NCBI RefSeq assembly: GCF_032062135.1
Contig: NC_092860.1
Span: forward strand, 66,492,346 to 66,556,345
DNA: 64,000 nucleotides
From: Pyxicephalus adspersus
Taxonomy: Eukaryota; Chordata; Amphibia; Anura; Pyxicephalidae
Reading direction: 5' to 3'
Shown here: one piece after another, positions 53,621 through 64,000 of the stretch
How the letters are laid out: each line of letters opens with the position of its first letter
How positions within the stretch are numbered: the stretch's first letter is position 1
Notes under the pieces: generated by a model
Databases searched by the model: none
What the model saw: only the letters and a program-made list of their open reading frames with translations
What the model was told of the DNA's origin: nothing
Position numbers and translations under genes: made by a program

Positions 53621-54144
53621 CCTCCTGGGCGGTTCATTTCTGTCTGGATATATGTATGTCTAAAAGCAGTACATTGTTTTTATGAAAATTAATTTTACAG
53701 TATAATATAATTGTATAATAAAGTTGGAAACACAAAATCATGTCAAATTTTTTTTTTTTTAGATAAACATTATACGTAAACTGTAAAATGTTCATGAAAG
53801 ACCATTTACTGCTTTTACACATATAAATCCATGGTGTTGCATTCAATACAGTTATTTTGTATTTTGAATGCAATACAAATAGATTTGAGTTTCCCGCCAC
53901 GCCCTGAATGGAATGTCTGCGTGCACCGACATCCCAGGGAAGTCCCAGTGACTCATCAGATGCGGAGGACGCCGGCCGGAGGAAGAAAAGATAAGGATCG
54001 TGTAGGAGGAGTGTATAAGGATCGTGTACTGAGTTTGCTATTGTTTCACATTGGTTTAGCTACCCCGAGTATGACTCAGGGTTACCGCTCTTAGCAACTT
54101 TTTTTTTTTTTTACCCAAAAAACCATTTGGGGGGGGGGGGGGTG
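53621..54144 (+). mobile_element. piggyBac-type (TTAA) non-autonomous element, copy E
   Basis: CTAA (53617-53620, a decayed TTAA) precedes CCTCCTGGGCGGTTC. TTAA follows at 54145-54148. It has the family's AAAAGCAGTACATTGTTTTT, ATGCAATACAAAT, TTTCCCGCCACGCC, GC-rich block and GGGTTACCGCTCTTAGC parts in order. At about 525 bp it is the most compact full copy in the window, without nested insertions. Confidence 0.75.
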
Positions 54145-54417
54145 TTAAGAAACATACAAAAAAATTTATTATTCCAAAAAACACCAATATATATTAAAAC
54201 ACTTTACAATCACACATATTAAAAATGTGTTTTTGGATTGTTTATATACATAGAGTACCTCTTCATCATATTTCAAATGGGTGACCTGCTTTGCACAAAG
54301 ACCAGACCAATAGAAATACATACTCTAGATTTAAAAAAATAGAATATATAGTAATTAGCATTTATAGCACATGTTTTTTTATTTAACACATTTCCAAAAC
54401 AAGGAAAAAAAAGCTTT

Positions 54418-54422
<5 letters not shown>

Positions 54423-54452
<30 letters not shown>
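54423..54452. repeat. (TG)n microsatellite
   Basis: An uninterrupted TG run of about 14 repeats. Confidence 0.95.
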
Positions 54453-54459
<7 letters not shown>

Positions 54460-54499
54460 ACACATTAAATGCCCAATTTCCTCACATTTCAATGCCCAA

Positions 54500-55264
54500 A
54501 ATATTTTAAAAATTTATGAAGCAATTTGTTAGAGGTCTGAACAAGGAGGGAGATTGCTTCAAATACATCTGTGGATTCTTCCCTGGATTGAGTACTGAAA
54601 AATTAAAAGCAGGAATCTTTGATGGACCCCCCATTTGGAAACTGATAAATGATACTGAAGCTTCTGCCTGGCACAGCTATGTTAAGGTTGTCAAGAACTT
54701 TTTGGGTAACCATGAAGCACAACATTTTGAAGAACTGGTACTAAACTTGCTTTTAAACTTTGAAAATTGGGTTTTACTACATAAAGATACACTATCTCCA
54801 TAGCCATTTGCAAATATTTCCAGAAAACCCTGGCGATTTCAGTGAGGATTAAGGGGAGATATACAAGATATAAAGGTGATGGAAGAAAGGTATCTGAGCA
54901 GATGGGATAGACACGTGATGGCAGAATACTGCTGGAGCCTTCAATGTGATTGTCCTGATCATCAGCATAAAAGGAAATAATACAAACTGAGTTTTTCAAT
55001 GACTTCTTTGTGATTAGTTCTGGTATTATACTGAAGAGAGAATATATTGAAACTAGGTATTTAAAAAATTAAGTTTTGTATACGTAGGCATATCTAGTTT
55101 AATTTTGCTTAATTTTCATGTTTCATTTGTTTTCAATGAGGTTATTTTAATTTAAAAAACTAGAGCCAATTTCGCAAAATCAATACCATATTTGTAATAT
55201 GTGCATCAAACATAACCTAAAATGACTTAAATCAGTTTGGCAAGAAAATATTTGTTGACCAGTG
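54500..55264 (+). pseudogene. Unclassified repeated element, copy 2 (3' part)
   Basis: The frame from 54516 begins MKQFVRGLNKEGDCFKYICG and continues FFPGLSTEKLKAGIFDGPPI, then SAWHSYVKVVKNFLGNHEAQ. After frameshifts (about 54790-54850) DIQDIKVMEERYLSRWDRHV and MAEYCWSLQCDCPDHQHKRK follow. These stretches match copy 1 (16042-17881), and copy 2 preserves the segment deleted there. Similarity continues through the 3' flank, for example CATCAAACATAACCTAAAAT, and stops at GTTGACCAGTG (55264), the exact inverse of the copy 1 terminus. The function is unknown. Confidence 0.7.
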
Positions 55265-55890
55265 TAATGAATTCAGAAATTATTTTTTTTCTTTTTTAAC
55301 CCATTTTAACCTTTATCCTATCATAAAAAAACAGACTGATCTCATTACCCTTTAAATTATATTTTGAATCAAGACTATCTTCATTAAACGCTTTTGTTAG
55401 ACATTATTTAAAAAAAGAAAATCCGCAATATTCAAAAAACACATTACTACATTGGGACAAAGAAAAATGACATCTATGCTGTTTATTTATCAAGGGTGTT
55501 TAGGCTGTAAAGGTAGCAAAGTGAGTTTTAATTCTCCATGGGGTAAATGTTGTTCAAATTTAAATTGTTTTATGTTTTTATGTTTTCACATGATTAAAAT
55601 GTTTGGAAATTAACACTGAGTGAAGTGAACTATACCCAGTTACTGCTCTCAGTTGCCTACTAAGCACAGCTAGGCATCCAGGATAGTTTTCAGGCAAAAA
55701 TGCCTGTTTTTTTTCAGGCACTTGCAACTGCTAGTACAGGCTTATTGTTGGCTTTTTTTGTTTGTAACAGCCTCTCTACAGAGTGAGCATGCTTAAGTAC
55801 TTTAGGAATCTGTAAAGAAAATTCTTAGACTATTTATCTAGGAGAATCTAATACAAATTTAAGAGGTACTTTTATTTAAGACATGGCACC
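55265..55890. other. Non-coding stretch, nothing recognised
   Basis: AT-rich with short A- and T-runs. A small palindromic theme CAGGCA...TGCCTG lies near 55690-55720. Confidence 0.4.
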
Positions 55891-55894
55891 CTTC

Positions 55895-56035
55895 TCCTGT
55901 GTTTTATTGTTTGTCGAGTTTACTGTCCAGTATCCAGGTTTTGTCATCTGCAACCCCTATTTATTTTACAGCTCTGATTGATAGGTTGGAGCTTTATAAA
56001 TAAAGGTAAATGATGATGAAAATAAGGCTACTCCT
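55895..56035. repeat. Degenerate SINE-like repeat
   Basis: TGTCATCTGCAACCCCTATT, TTACAGCTCTGATTGATAGG and TTGGAGCTTTATAAATAAAG correspond to the 2755-2900 repeat in the same order, with a weak (GAT/AAT) tail. Confidence 0.6.
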
Positions 56036-56112
56036 AGTATTGATCAGATTGTCTTTTCCTGATTTCATACAAACTGAATGCAGCAGTATAACCTTTGGAT
56101 TTAGAATATGTA

Positions 56113-57205
56113 CAGTTGTGGTCAGAATAAAAGCAATCTGACTGCACTAACCTAATTAATCACTGTTTTTGATAGAAATGATATTTCTATATGGCAGATA
56201 TTTTACTAGTCCGTGTAGTAGAGTAATAGAAATCCAACAGACCCAACAGTCATTACATGAATGCTGCTGATTCTGTGCAAATTAATCATTAATTTTAAAG
56301 GCCGTTTAAAATATTAGCTGTGGTAGTAGTGTGGAGCTCAATTAAGAGTGGTGCTGTGAAAATAACAGCTGTCAAATATGGCTCTTATTTAAGGAAGGAA
56401 GGCAGAAAATGTACTACTGGTTATATGCAAGTCTGTTGTTCCAGATATTGTTCAGAAGAACAGCGTACTTTGAATAAAAAGTTCATTGGAGAGGGGAAAG
56501 CGTATAAAAAAGTGCAGAAAATGATGGGCTGCTCATCTAAAATGATTTCAAATGCTTTAAAATTGCAACCAAAACCTTAAAGACATGGAAGAAAATGGAA
56601 AAAAAAAACAAATTTAAATGGATAGAAGAATAGCCAAAGTGGCAAAGACAATGATCAGGTCCAGTAAGATCAATCACACCAGTACATGAGCAACATTTTA
56701 GTTCTAGGCTAACAAGATTGACATTATGAAGTGTGCTAGCCCAATCCCCAGTCTTTGCCCCAATTGAAAACTTGTGGGGTGACATCAAAAATGTATTTTC
56801 TGGGGCAAAACAAAGAAATGCACAAGAATTGTGGAACATGTCCAATCATCCTGGGCTGGAATACCTGTTCACAGGTGCCAGAATTTGGTTGTGCAACACA
56901 GCTGTGCATCAGTTTTCATAAACCGTGGTTATTCAACTAAATATTGAGTGCTTCAATAGAAAGCAAAATCTTGATACCTTTGTTCAGTTTATACAGTGAA
57001 TGTTTGAGTTAGTAAAAGAACAATGCAGAAACTGCATTTTTTTTAAAAGCCTAATATTCCCTTTTCATCACTTTCTGTTAAGGAATAACACATTTCATTC
57101 ATTTTTCTTCATCTTTTGAATTGTAAAAGAATGGGCAGTGGTCCTAATTCATTTGTGTGTATGGAAATAAAAGTTATAAGGATTCTGAGCTTTATTCACG
57201 TTTAT
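56113..57205 (+). mobile_element. Third Tc1-like relic, internally deleted
   Basis: TA then CAGTTGTGGTCAGAATAAAA mark the left end. The transposase N-terminus reads CSEEQRTLNKKFIGEGKAYK and VQKMMGCSSKMISNALKLQP (56445-56575). Out of frame, near 56735, LAQSPVFAPIENLWGDIKNV follows, the last catalytic box region, so several hundred bases between are deleted. The right end is approximate. Confidence 0.8.
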
Positions 57206-58325
57206 AGAACAAACTGTTGATATTCTTAACACAACTATACTTTGGGAAAAGAAAACAAAGTACTCCTCCAAGTATTACATTTGTTAGAAAACTAGCAAGT
57301 AGTAACCACCTAACACTGTTAATCAATCCAAGAACTACACATTTAGTTATTCAAAAGAAAAGTATTGATTTGATCATATTATATATTATGCTTTCTTGTT
57401 AAACCAATAAACTAGATATTTTTTTAAATATATATATCTCTCTGTATCTATCTATCTATATGTATACATGTGTGTACACACGCACGCGCGCTCAGACAGT
57501 ATGATAACCAGGCATTTTAACTGATATTACGGTATACTGTGTTGATTGAGTGATTTATATAATTTACACAGTATATAGCCAACCACAATATATAATATTG
57601 TGCTTATAATGTAATGTATATAATTGTTAACCTTGGAATAAAAAATACATCTATTTTTTTCCCCAAAATTATTGTATTCCTGTACACATACTGTGAAATA
57701 TAGTCAGAAAACATAATTCTATTATCAACGTTTCATCACCATTTGTAAACTTGTATATGTATAACTTAATGAACAAATGAAAAAAAAAAAAAAAATGTTT
57801 TTAGATTTTTTTCAGCCCAGGAGACCATGATCATCAGGGGAGGTAGAGAGTGTAAATCTCCCCATCAGGGAGTACAATGATAAAATCTTAAAAGGAGTTC
57901 TAATTCCTTCCTATTTTATATATTAATAAAAAAGGCACTTCAAATATAGTTTAAGATGCAGTGCTGGAGCTTTCGTTTTGTGAAGTGATATAAACTAATA
58001 TAGATGCTTGTAAATCAAAGAAATGGTGGTAAATGGAACTGTATTATGTTTTTTTTCCACTTTGGAGGCCATTGTCACCCAAATATCCTATTACTATTAT
58101 AACTATATAACTAGCTAGTAACCTGTTCACTGACTTCCCCATTAGTTGTCTAAACTGGATTCCTGTACCAAGGACTATTTATAAAGTGCTGTACCTCAAT
58201 AACTCCATTGGCATACATTCATTACTACTTCCCATATTGAGATATCACTTGTGAACAAAATGGGGTATTGCCAGTTACATCAATAATCAAAACTATCCTA
58301 CAATATGCTAACACTCCCTAATGTG
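57206..58325. other. Non-coding stretch with microsatellite-like runs
   Basis: A (TATC)/(TACA)-like run occurs at 57428-57490 and an A-run at 57780-57795. The segment at 57826-57890 contains CATCAGGGGAGGTAGAGAGT and a partial inverse. No gene is visible. Confidence 0.4.
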
Positions 58326-58329
58326 ACAT

Positions 58330-58620
58330 CATTCCACTGGCACCTTTAAATGTGGCTCCTGTAATCAGTGCCAATACCTATATGACCAAGTGATATCTGA
58401 GCTTCCCAATGAGGTACCGTTTGTTACAAAACATGACGTCAATTGCTGATGAGGGAGTAGTCTATTTGGCCTTATGCACCTGTAGGGTTTATTATGTAGG
58501 CAAAACCAAACACCTGTTTTGTCAGAGCATTCAGCATATATATAATGTAAAAAATGCCATTCTTTCAAAACGCCTGGAAAGTACTTGGTGTACAAATATA
58601 CGATACATTGGAACCTGAAG
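58330..58620 (+). pseudogene. Penelope-type retroelement, GIY-YIG endonuclease fragment
   Basis: Across one frameshift the + strand reads FKCGSCNQCQYL (58346-58380), a Cys knuckle, then FVTKHDVNC-like sequence and VVYLALCTCRVYYVGKTKHL (58460-58516). The spacing of a Cys-rich knuckle followed by VVY and YVGKTK is that of the Penelope-like element endonuclease (Neptune-type in vertebrates). No reverse transcriptase is seen upstream; this is a truncated relic. Confidence 0.65.
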
Positions 58621-59444
58621 ACATTATTAACCAGATCACAAAAAAAAAAATACAGAAAAATAAGTACCTAGATATTGTGCTCCGTACCTGATGGAGATGT
58701 TTTTTTTTTTCAATGTTATGTTCCCTCAGTTAAATGTTTTTAGATTTATCTTTCTTTTATATGTTCTGTAAAGTACAGTCTAATTTCTATATTTTTCACT
58801 CTTTTTTTTTTGTCAAATATATCTTTATTCTTTTTTTTACATAGAAAATAACAGACAGTAAATTATATAAAAAAAACACAGAATACAAAGTACAAAGAAT
58901 ACAAAAAAAAATATTAGAAAAACATTAATAAGGGTACAAAGGCCAATCTAAAAAAAACATAAAATGCATATTACTATTATAGTCCAAGAAATTCAACTTG
59001 TGCAGGGCCAGAGGGCCTGCAGTGCCTTAGTCCATTGCACAAGAAGACTGACAGATCAGCATATACAATCTTATAAAAATAAAATATAAGCTCAGTTCCG
59101 TACTCCGACGAATATAAACACAATAGTCAAAGGACAGTACAACATAAAAAGAACAAAACAGAAAAAGACAAAAAATTAGCCCAGGTAAGTAGGGACAGGA
59201 GAAAGAATAGATAGGGCGGAGGAGGGGGATGAATGACAATCAGGAATGCCACGGATGTATACGGTTATGTTATCTTAATCTACCACTATGTGGGATATAT
59301 GTGGAATTGGGGAGAATCTTTTTTACCAATCCCATGCCAACCAAGTAAACTTGAACTGTTCCTGCCTATCATCATCTTCAGCCACTTATTGCTCCATATG
59401 GCTGATTTTCTCCACCTCTGTTAACCAATCCTTAATGGATGGAG

Positions 59445-62270
59445 TCACTGTTTCCAATACCTGGGGATGAGCATTCTGGCAGCAGTGAGAGAATGGCGAA
59501 GAACACCACGCTTAATAGACTTAATCAAACACAGAATCATGGATAGCAAAGTAACCTTAGGGCAATTAGAGACATCTGAACCCATACACTCATTGTAGAT
59601 TTTGATAATTGTGTCCCAAAAGCAACAAATCACTGGGCATGCCCACCATATGTGTACCATAGTACTTCTCTGTGTGAGGCAATGCCAGCATCTGTCTGAG
59701 ATGGCCGGAGAAATAAGATGGTGTTCTGCCGGAAATGGGTACCACCGTGATAAAATCTTATAATTGGTTTCTTGCACCTTACAAGTGAGAGTAAGCTTAT
59801 GGGTAAGAACAAAGGAATTCTCCTATTCTTCTGCAAACACTACCATGTTCAAATTAGACTCCCAGGATTGTGTGTAAATTGGGATACCCGTAGAGGCGTC
59901 CCTATTGAGTAAATCATAAAGTAGGGAGTAAACGTGAGTGGGTGGGGAGGTCGACCTCAACAGAGCCTTAAATCACCTTAAACCTCTGGACAAAACAAAT
60001 GTATCCAGGAACGATGATATATATGGTGATATTTGCCTGTGTGCAAACCAAATGGCCATCCTGCTATTTGTCTGAGCGTAGATGGAGGACATAGGTGGGA
60101 CATGACCATAATGGAGTATGTTTCTGAGATAACAGACTTCTGGTAAAGACCAAATTAAAAAAACACATATTATGCATTGCTGGGGAGAAGGCAAGATTAT
60201 CAAAAAGAGGTGCCATGGGTCCCGGACATGTAGAAACACTGCCACCTCGAATAAGGTTATCCCATAAATGCAGGAGATCAAGTGTGAGACCTGGGAGAGG
60301 GGGGTGAGTACCAAGGAGGTGACGATCTATTCACGGGAGGGATCTCAAGTCTACCAAAGAAAGACCTGCTTTCAACATAACCCAGCACTTCCTTTCCCTG
60401 TTATGAAACCAGTCTATCATTCTGACCAGAACCGAGGCTCTGTAATACAGCACGCTGTCAGGAATTCCTACACCTCCCATGCCTTTAGATTTCGCCAAAA
60501 TGTGATATGAAAAGCCAACTGAACATAGAACATAGAAACCTTCGATGCCCTAGCGTATTGTGTAAGAAGGATAGTTTTAAGGGTATTATCCCTTGCCTCC
60601 CGGTCGTAAATAAGTCCTACCTGATCTTTATGTATGAGGAAAGGCATATGTTTGGAAAGCCTAACGGCTATCAGCTTGGAGAACAATTTGGCGTCTACAT
60701 TAATGAGAGAGATAGGCCTATAGTTTGAGCACAATGTATGGTCTTTGCCAGGCTTTGGGAGAACAGTGATGTGAGCTTCCAGACTCTAGGGTGGAAAAGG
60801 GTTATCATCAGATATAAAGGAAAACACCTTAGTCAAAAAAGGAACCAGGTTAAGAGTGTGTATTTTAAGACCTAGGGCGTAAATCCGTCCAAGCCTGGGC
60901 TTTTCCCTGTTGGCGTGGATTTGATAGCATATGCTACCTCTTGCTCTGTAAAAGGTGATTCCAAAAAAGACACTACCTCAGGGTTCAGCATTGGAAGGGC
61001 TGTCTCCACCATTTAAGCTTGGAGGGCAGCTGGTGTGATGGGATTTGGGTGGAGCTGGTATAAATTTGCATAGAAATTATGAAATGCCTGCAATATATCA
61101 TGAGAGATAGATTTTAAGTCACCATGTGTCGTACGTATGGATGGGATATATGTAACAGGTGCACAAAGATAAATTCCATTTGACAACAACCTACCACATT
61201 TGTCTCCATTTTGATATAGCATTTTACGAAAGCGATCCCTATAACGCTGTGTGCCAGATCATAAAGCTCTACTAAATGCATTTTTGCTGCAGTTAACTCT
61301 AGGAAAGTGTCAGATGACATGGTACGTTTATGAAGACCTTCTAGATCTCGAATTTCATGTAAAGTACGTTGAATTTCTTATGATCTGATCTTTTTCAAAC
61401 GTGAGCCCTGCTGAATTAAAACCCCACAAATAACTGCCTTGATGGCTTCCCACTGCATGGGCAAGGAGGTAATGTCTGAGGAATGATCCTGTAGGAAATT
61501 ACTGATAGTATCAACGACCGCCTAGGGTCTTTGAACAAAGTGTCATTACACTTCCAGGTCAACTTCTAGAGGATTCTTGAGGGAAATAAAAAGTGACAGA
61601 GACAGAAGCATGGTCTGACCATGAACAGGTATCGATAGCAGAATGGGGGAGCCAGTCTAGTGTAGGGTGGCTGACTAAAATATAGTCTATACGGGAGTGT
61701 ACTCAATGTGGATTGAAATAAAATGTTCTTATCAGTGGGGGGTAAGGTATGCCACACATCAATAAATCTGAGTTCGTTCAATTTAGCCCTGAATGCGTTT
61801 AACTTAGCATATGTAATGGGGGTTTTCTCTGAAGATCTATCTGTACGGGGATCAAGAGCAAAGTTGAGGTCACCCCCCCCACAACAAGGGTGCCTTCAGC
61901 ATTCCTCTTTAAAGTGTCTATATATTTTATTGATGACACCATTGGCTCATGATTTGGAGAATATAGAGAGGGTATAGTAAACATTTTCCCCCATATGGAC
62001 ACTTTAAGAAACAAATATCTTTCTTGGGGTTCCGTATGGGTGCTTATAACTTGAATTGGTAACGATTTGTGGAAAGCGACAGATACACCTCTAGATTGGG
62101 CGTCAGGGTTGGAGCTATGGTACTAGGTGGGGTAATACCTGTTGCAGGGCGATGGTATCCTATTGGCTTAAAAATGACTTTTTTGCAATAAAAAAATGTG
62201 GGCTTTCGCCTTATGTTGAGCGTATAAAAGCTGAAAACGTTTGACAGGGCTATTAAGCCCCTTGACATTA
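59445..62270 (-). pseudogene. L1 ORF2 relic (endonuclease, reverse transcriptase, C-terminal Cys region)
   Basis: This is the element's replicase. The order along the - strand is endonuclease, linker, RT fingers (NYRPISLINVDAK) and a C-terminal Trp/Cys-rich stretch (WYPFPAEHHLISPAISDRCW then IWWACPVICCFW), as in L1. No single frame exceeds about 110 codons. The RT catalytic FADD-type box is not preserved in recognisable form. Confidence 0.8.
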
Positions 62271-63609
62271 AGGGTTACGGACCTGTAAGGATTGAGCTTG
62301 TGAGCATTGTGAATACATTTGTGGCAGCAAGCTTGTTATAAAATTGTAATTAGAGGGAAGAAAAAAGGGGGGGGGGGGGGGGACTGGAAAAAGATGGAAG
62401 AGGGAGTAAACTAGGGAATAGGAGGAGAACACCAAGCAGATGAGGTGGGCTAACTCACGGCCGGGGGGTGAATACCTAACTCGGGTAGAAAAGCCGATGT
62501 AATCCCAATTTCAATCAACCAGGGATGGTAGGCCCATGTGGGGAAGTGTCAGCCAACAGCAGTATCTGTCCAATCCTGTCCGAGGGAGCCCACATAAAAC
62601 CAAAAACACGGGGATAAATTGAACATAGCAAATCAGAATATCTAGGGAACCCAGAACAGCATAGAGACGGCAGAAATGAAAACATCAACTTAGCCCATAA
62701 GAGCTACTGGTAAGACTACTAGACAAAATAGAAGTGCAAAGAAATATCAGTAACCAACCAGTACCGGTTACCTCTCAAAATGGGGGAAACCGGTTCAGAG
62801 TGAGATGCCAATAATCATTCATGTGTGTCGGTGCCTCAAAAAAGGCAATACCAGAGTGTAACCGAGCATGCATTATATGGATCCGATGCGGGGGGGGGGT
62901 CCACCCAGAGGTATGTCGGGGTTCGTCAACCTTCCGTAAAAAAAATTTACAGGATGGTAAATAAGGGTATCTTTGCTAGGTTGCCCAACGGCCCCTAGGT
63001 GGCAGCCTCGCATCAATCAACAAAACATAAATTTATAGCAATTTCCTAAATAGAACATCAATTTCTGTATTAAACTAAATCTATAATGCTAGTAAAAAAC
63101 ATGTTTTAATTACCAGACCATCGATCAGTAATACAGAGACCAGGAGACCAGGGAGTCCAGAGATAGGGTGACCAGCCTTGTTGATCAGTACAGAAGCGGC
63201 ATATGGCTGCGGAGTTGATCTTGAAACACAGTGAGCCAGGCATCCGCATTCAGCGATAATGACAAATCCTGACAACAGTAAAGATCTTCGTGGGAATCCA
63301 GGAAATATGTGAGATGAATAGACCCGCCAGACATAAGACCCGCCAGAATCAATAATTCATTTCTGTCAGATTAATTACAGTCGGGCAACCACAGTAAAAA
63401 AAAAAAAAAAAATAGCTGGCACAACTAAATAAAAAAACACGAACAGTCCCATTCAAAAAAATGGAGAATGAGCAGGCTCCTTTTCATATGGTATAATGGG
63501 GACAAGAAAAAAGGGGGAACCAAAAACAAGGAAGTGGGACCGTAGAAAAGCAGATGTAATCCAGACGAAAATATTAGAACAGAAGCTGTATCCACTTTAG
63601 CACGGGAAG

Positions 63610-64000
63610 GTTACAGGTGTCGAGGTGGAGTGCCAGCTAGCGTTGATATAGAACCTGAGGTTTGGTCATTCACAGATGGAGAGGGAGCCGAAGAAGAGCT
63701 TTGTCGTGGGAGTGTGGTCTCAGTGGCAAGGGGGTTGTGATACAGGGTAGGCATGGCAGTACGCCAGTCTGGTAGGGTGATAGGCGTAAGCTGTAGAAAT
63801 TGAAGAAGTTGAGGAAGATCCGCTGATGAGCAGAAATTATGGTTTCTGTCGCCCCTTCGGATGGTCAGTTGGAACGAATAGCCTCAGCGATACAAGATGT
63901 TTCTTGTCTTAAGAAACGGTAACATTTTAAAAGCTCTGTGAAGGTCCAGGGTAGATTTGGATAAGTCTGGCAGAAGTTGAAAGTGCGTGCCAGCAAATAC
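63610..64000 (-). pseudogene. L1 ORF1 C-terminal relic
   Basis: The - strand reads FAGTHFQLLPDLSKSTLDLH, FKMLPFLKTRNILYR, a stop, then GYSFQLTIRRGDRN, LPQLLQFLQLTPITLPDW and a Ser/Pro-rich tail. This is the C-terminal domain of frog-type L1 ORF1p. It continues beyond the window edge. Confidence 0.7.

Larger units (their letters stand above)
58805..64000 (-). mobile_element. L1-type LINE, long antisense relic running off the window
   Basis: The 3' end is at the left (T-rich strand from about 58805). Reading leftwards from 64000: the ORF1 C-terminus ends near 63620. A ~1.3-kb inter-ORF stretch follows, then ORF2. Endonuclease start (62270-62150), NELRFIDVWHTLPPTDKNIL (61781), KCGRLLSNGIYL (61195), SNYRPISLINVDAKLFSKL (60730), QVGLIYDREARDNT (60615) and the C-terminal NYKILSRWYPFPAE...HIWWACP (59770-59630) are readable. 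Many stops and shifts. About 5.2 kb of it is in the window. Confidence 0.85.

Overview
The window looks like nuclear DNA of a frog, probably a neobatrachian such as a ranid-type genome. It is AT-rich, has intron-bearing genes, and is packed with decayed vertebrate transposons: hAT, Tc1/mariner, piggyBac, L1, L2, CR1, Ty3/gypsy and Penelope. It also carries MITE families whose ends (TAAAGCTACGTACACAC, TACCGTATTTTT, CAGGGCTGTGGAGTC) I associate with frog genomes. The species call is inference from this repeat flavour and from the one gene; nothing in the window names the species.

Only one intact host gene is supported: PGPEP1 (pyroglutamyl-peptidase I) on the + strand. It has five coding exons at 32096-32129, 33396-33448, 34347-34463, 44629-44855 and 46382-46574. 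The spliced frame is open for 207 codons plus stop, phases agree at every junction, and the catalytic residues Glu85, Cys147 and His166 are present. Its likely promoter (inverted CCAAT box, E-box palindrome, locally CpG-rich) lies at about 31880-32095 and a poly(A) signal is at 46776. Intron 3 (10.2 kb) holds an L2 LINE, a foldback MITE, a piggyBac relic, two Tc1 relics and a short mariner.

Layout, left: 1251-2730 is a hAT-type non-autonomous element with a MITE inside. 3361-11004 is a nested stack. A TTAA-type element holds one MITE and is cut by a 6.6-kb hAT element with a perfect 8-bp target duplication. The hAT contains a Tc1/mariner element, that contains an L1 3' fragment, and the L1 contains another MITE. 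11990-15640 is a decayed L1 (+). 16042-17881 is a broken copy of an unclassified repeated protein-coding element; a second copy lies at 54500-55264. 19560-21155 and 24475-24880 are arrays of a roughly 75-bp tandem repeat carrying a hairpin in each unit. 26545-27667 is another TTAA element with a nested MITE. 28884-31295 is a Tc1 fragment joined to a CR1 fragment.

Layout, right of PGPEP1: three hammerhead-like motifs (47232-48096; a fourth is at 28146), a MITE (48302-48739), a gypsy relic (49740-51440), a TTAA element (53621-54144), a Tc1 relic (56113-57205), a Penelope-type GIY-YIG fragment (58330-58620) and a long antisense L1 running off the end (58805-64000).

No prokaryotic-style operon, CRISPR array, rRNA or intact tRNA gene is present. 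The most interesting material is structural: dated nesting with target duplications, reciprocal empty sites, a piggyBac relic sharing ends with the TTAA elements, the hairpin satellite, the hammerhead-like motifs and the unclassified two-copy element.
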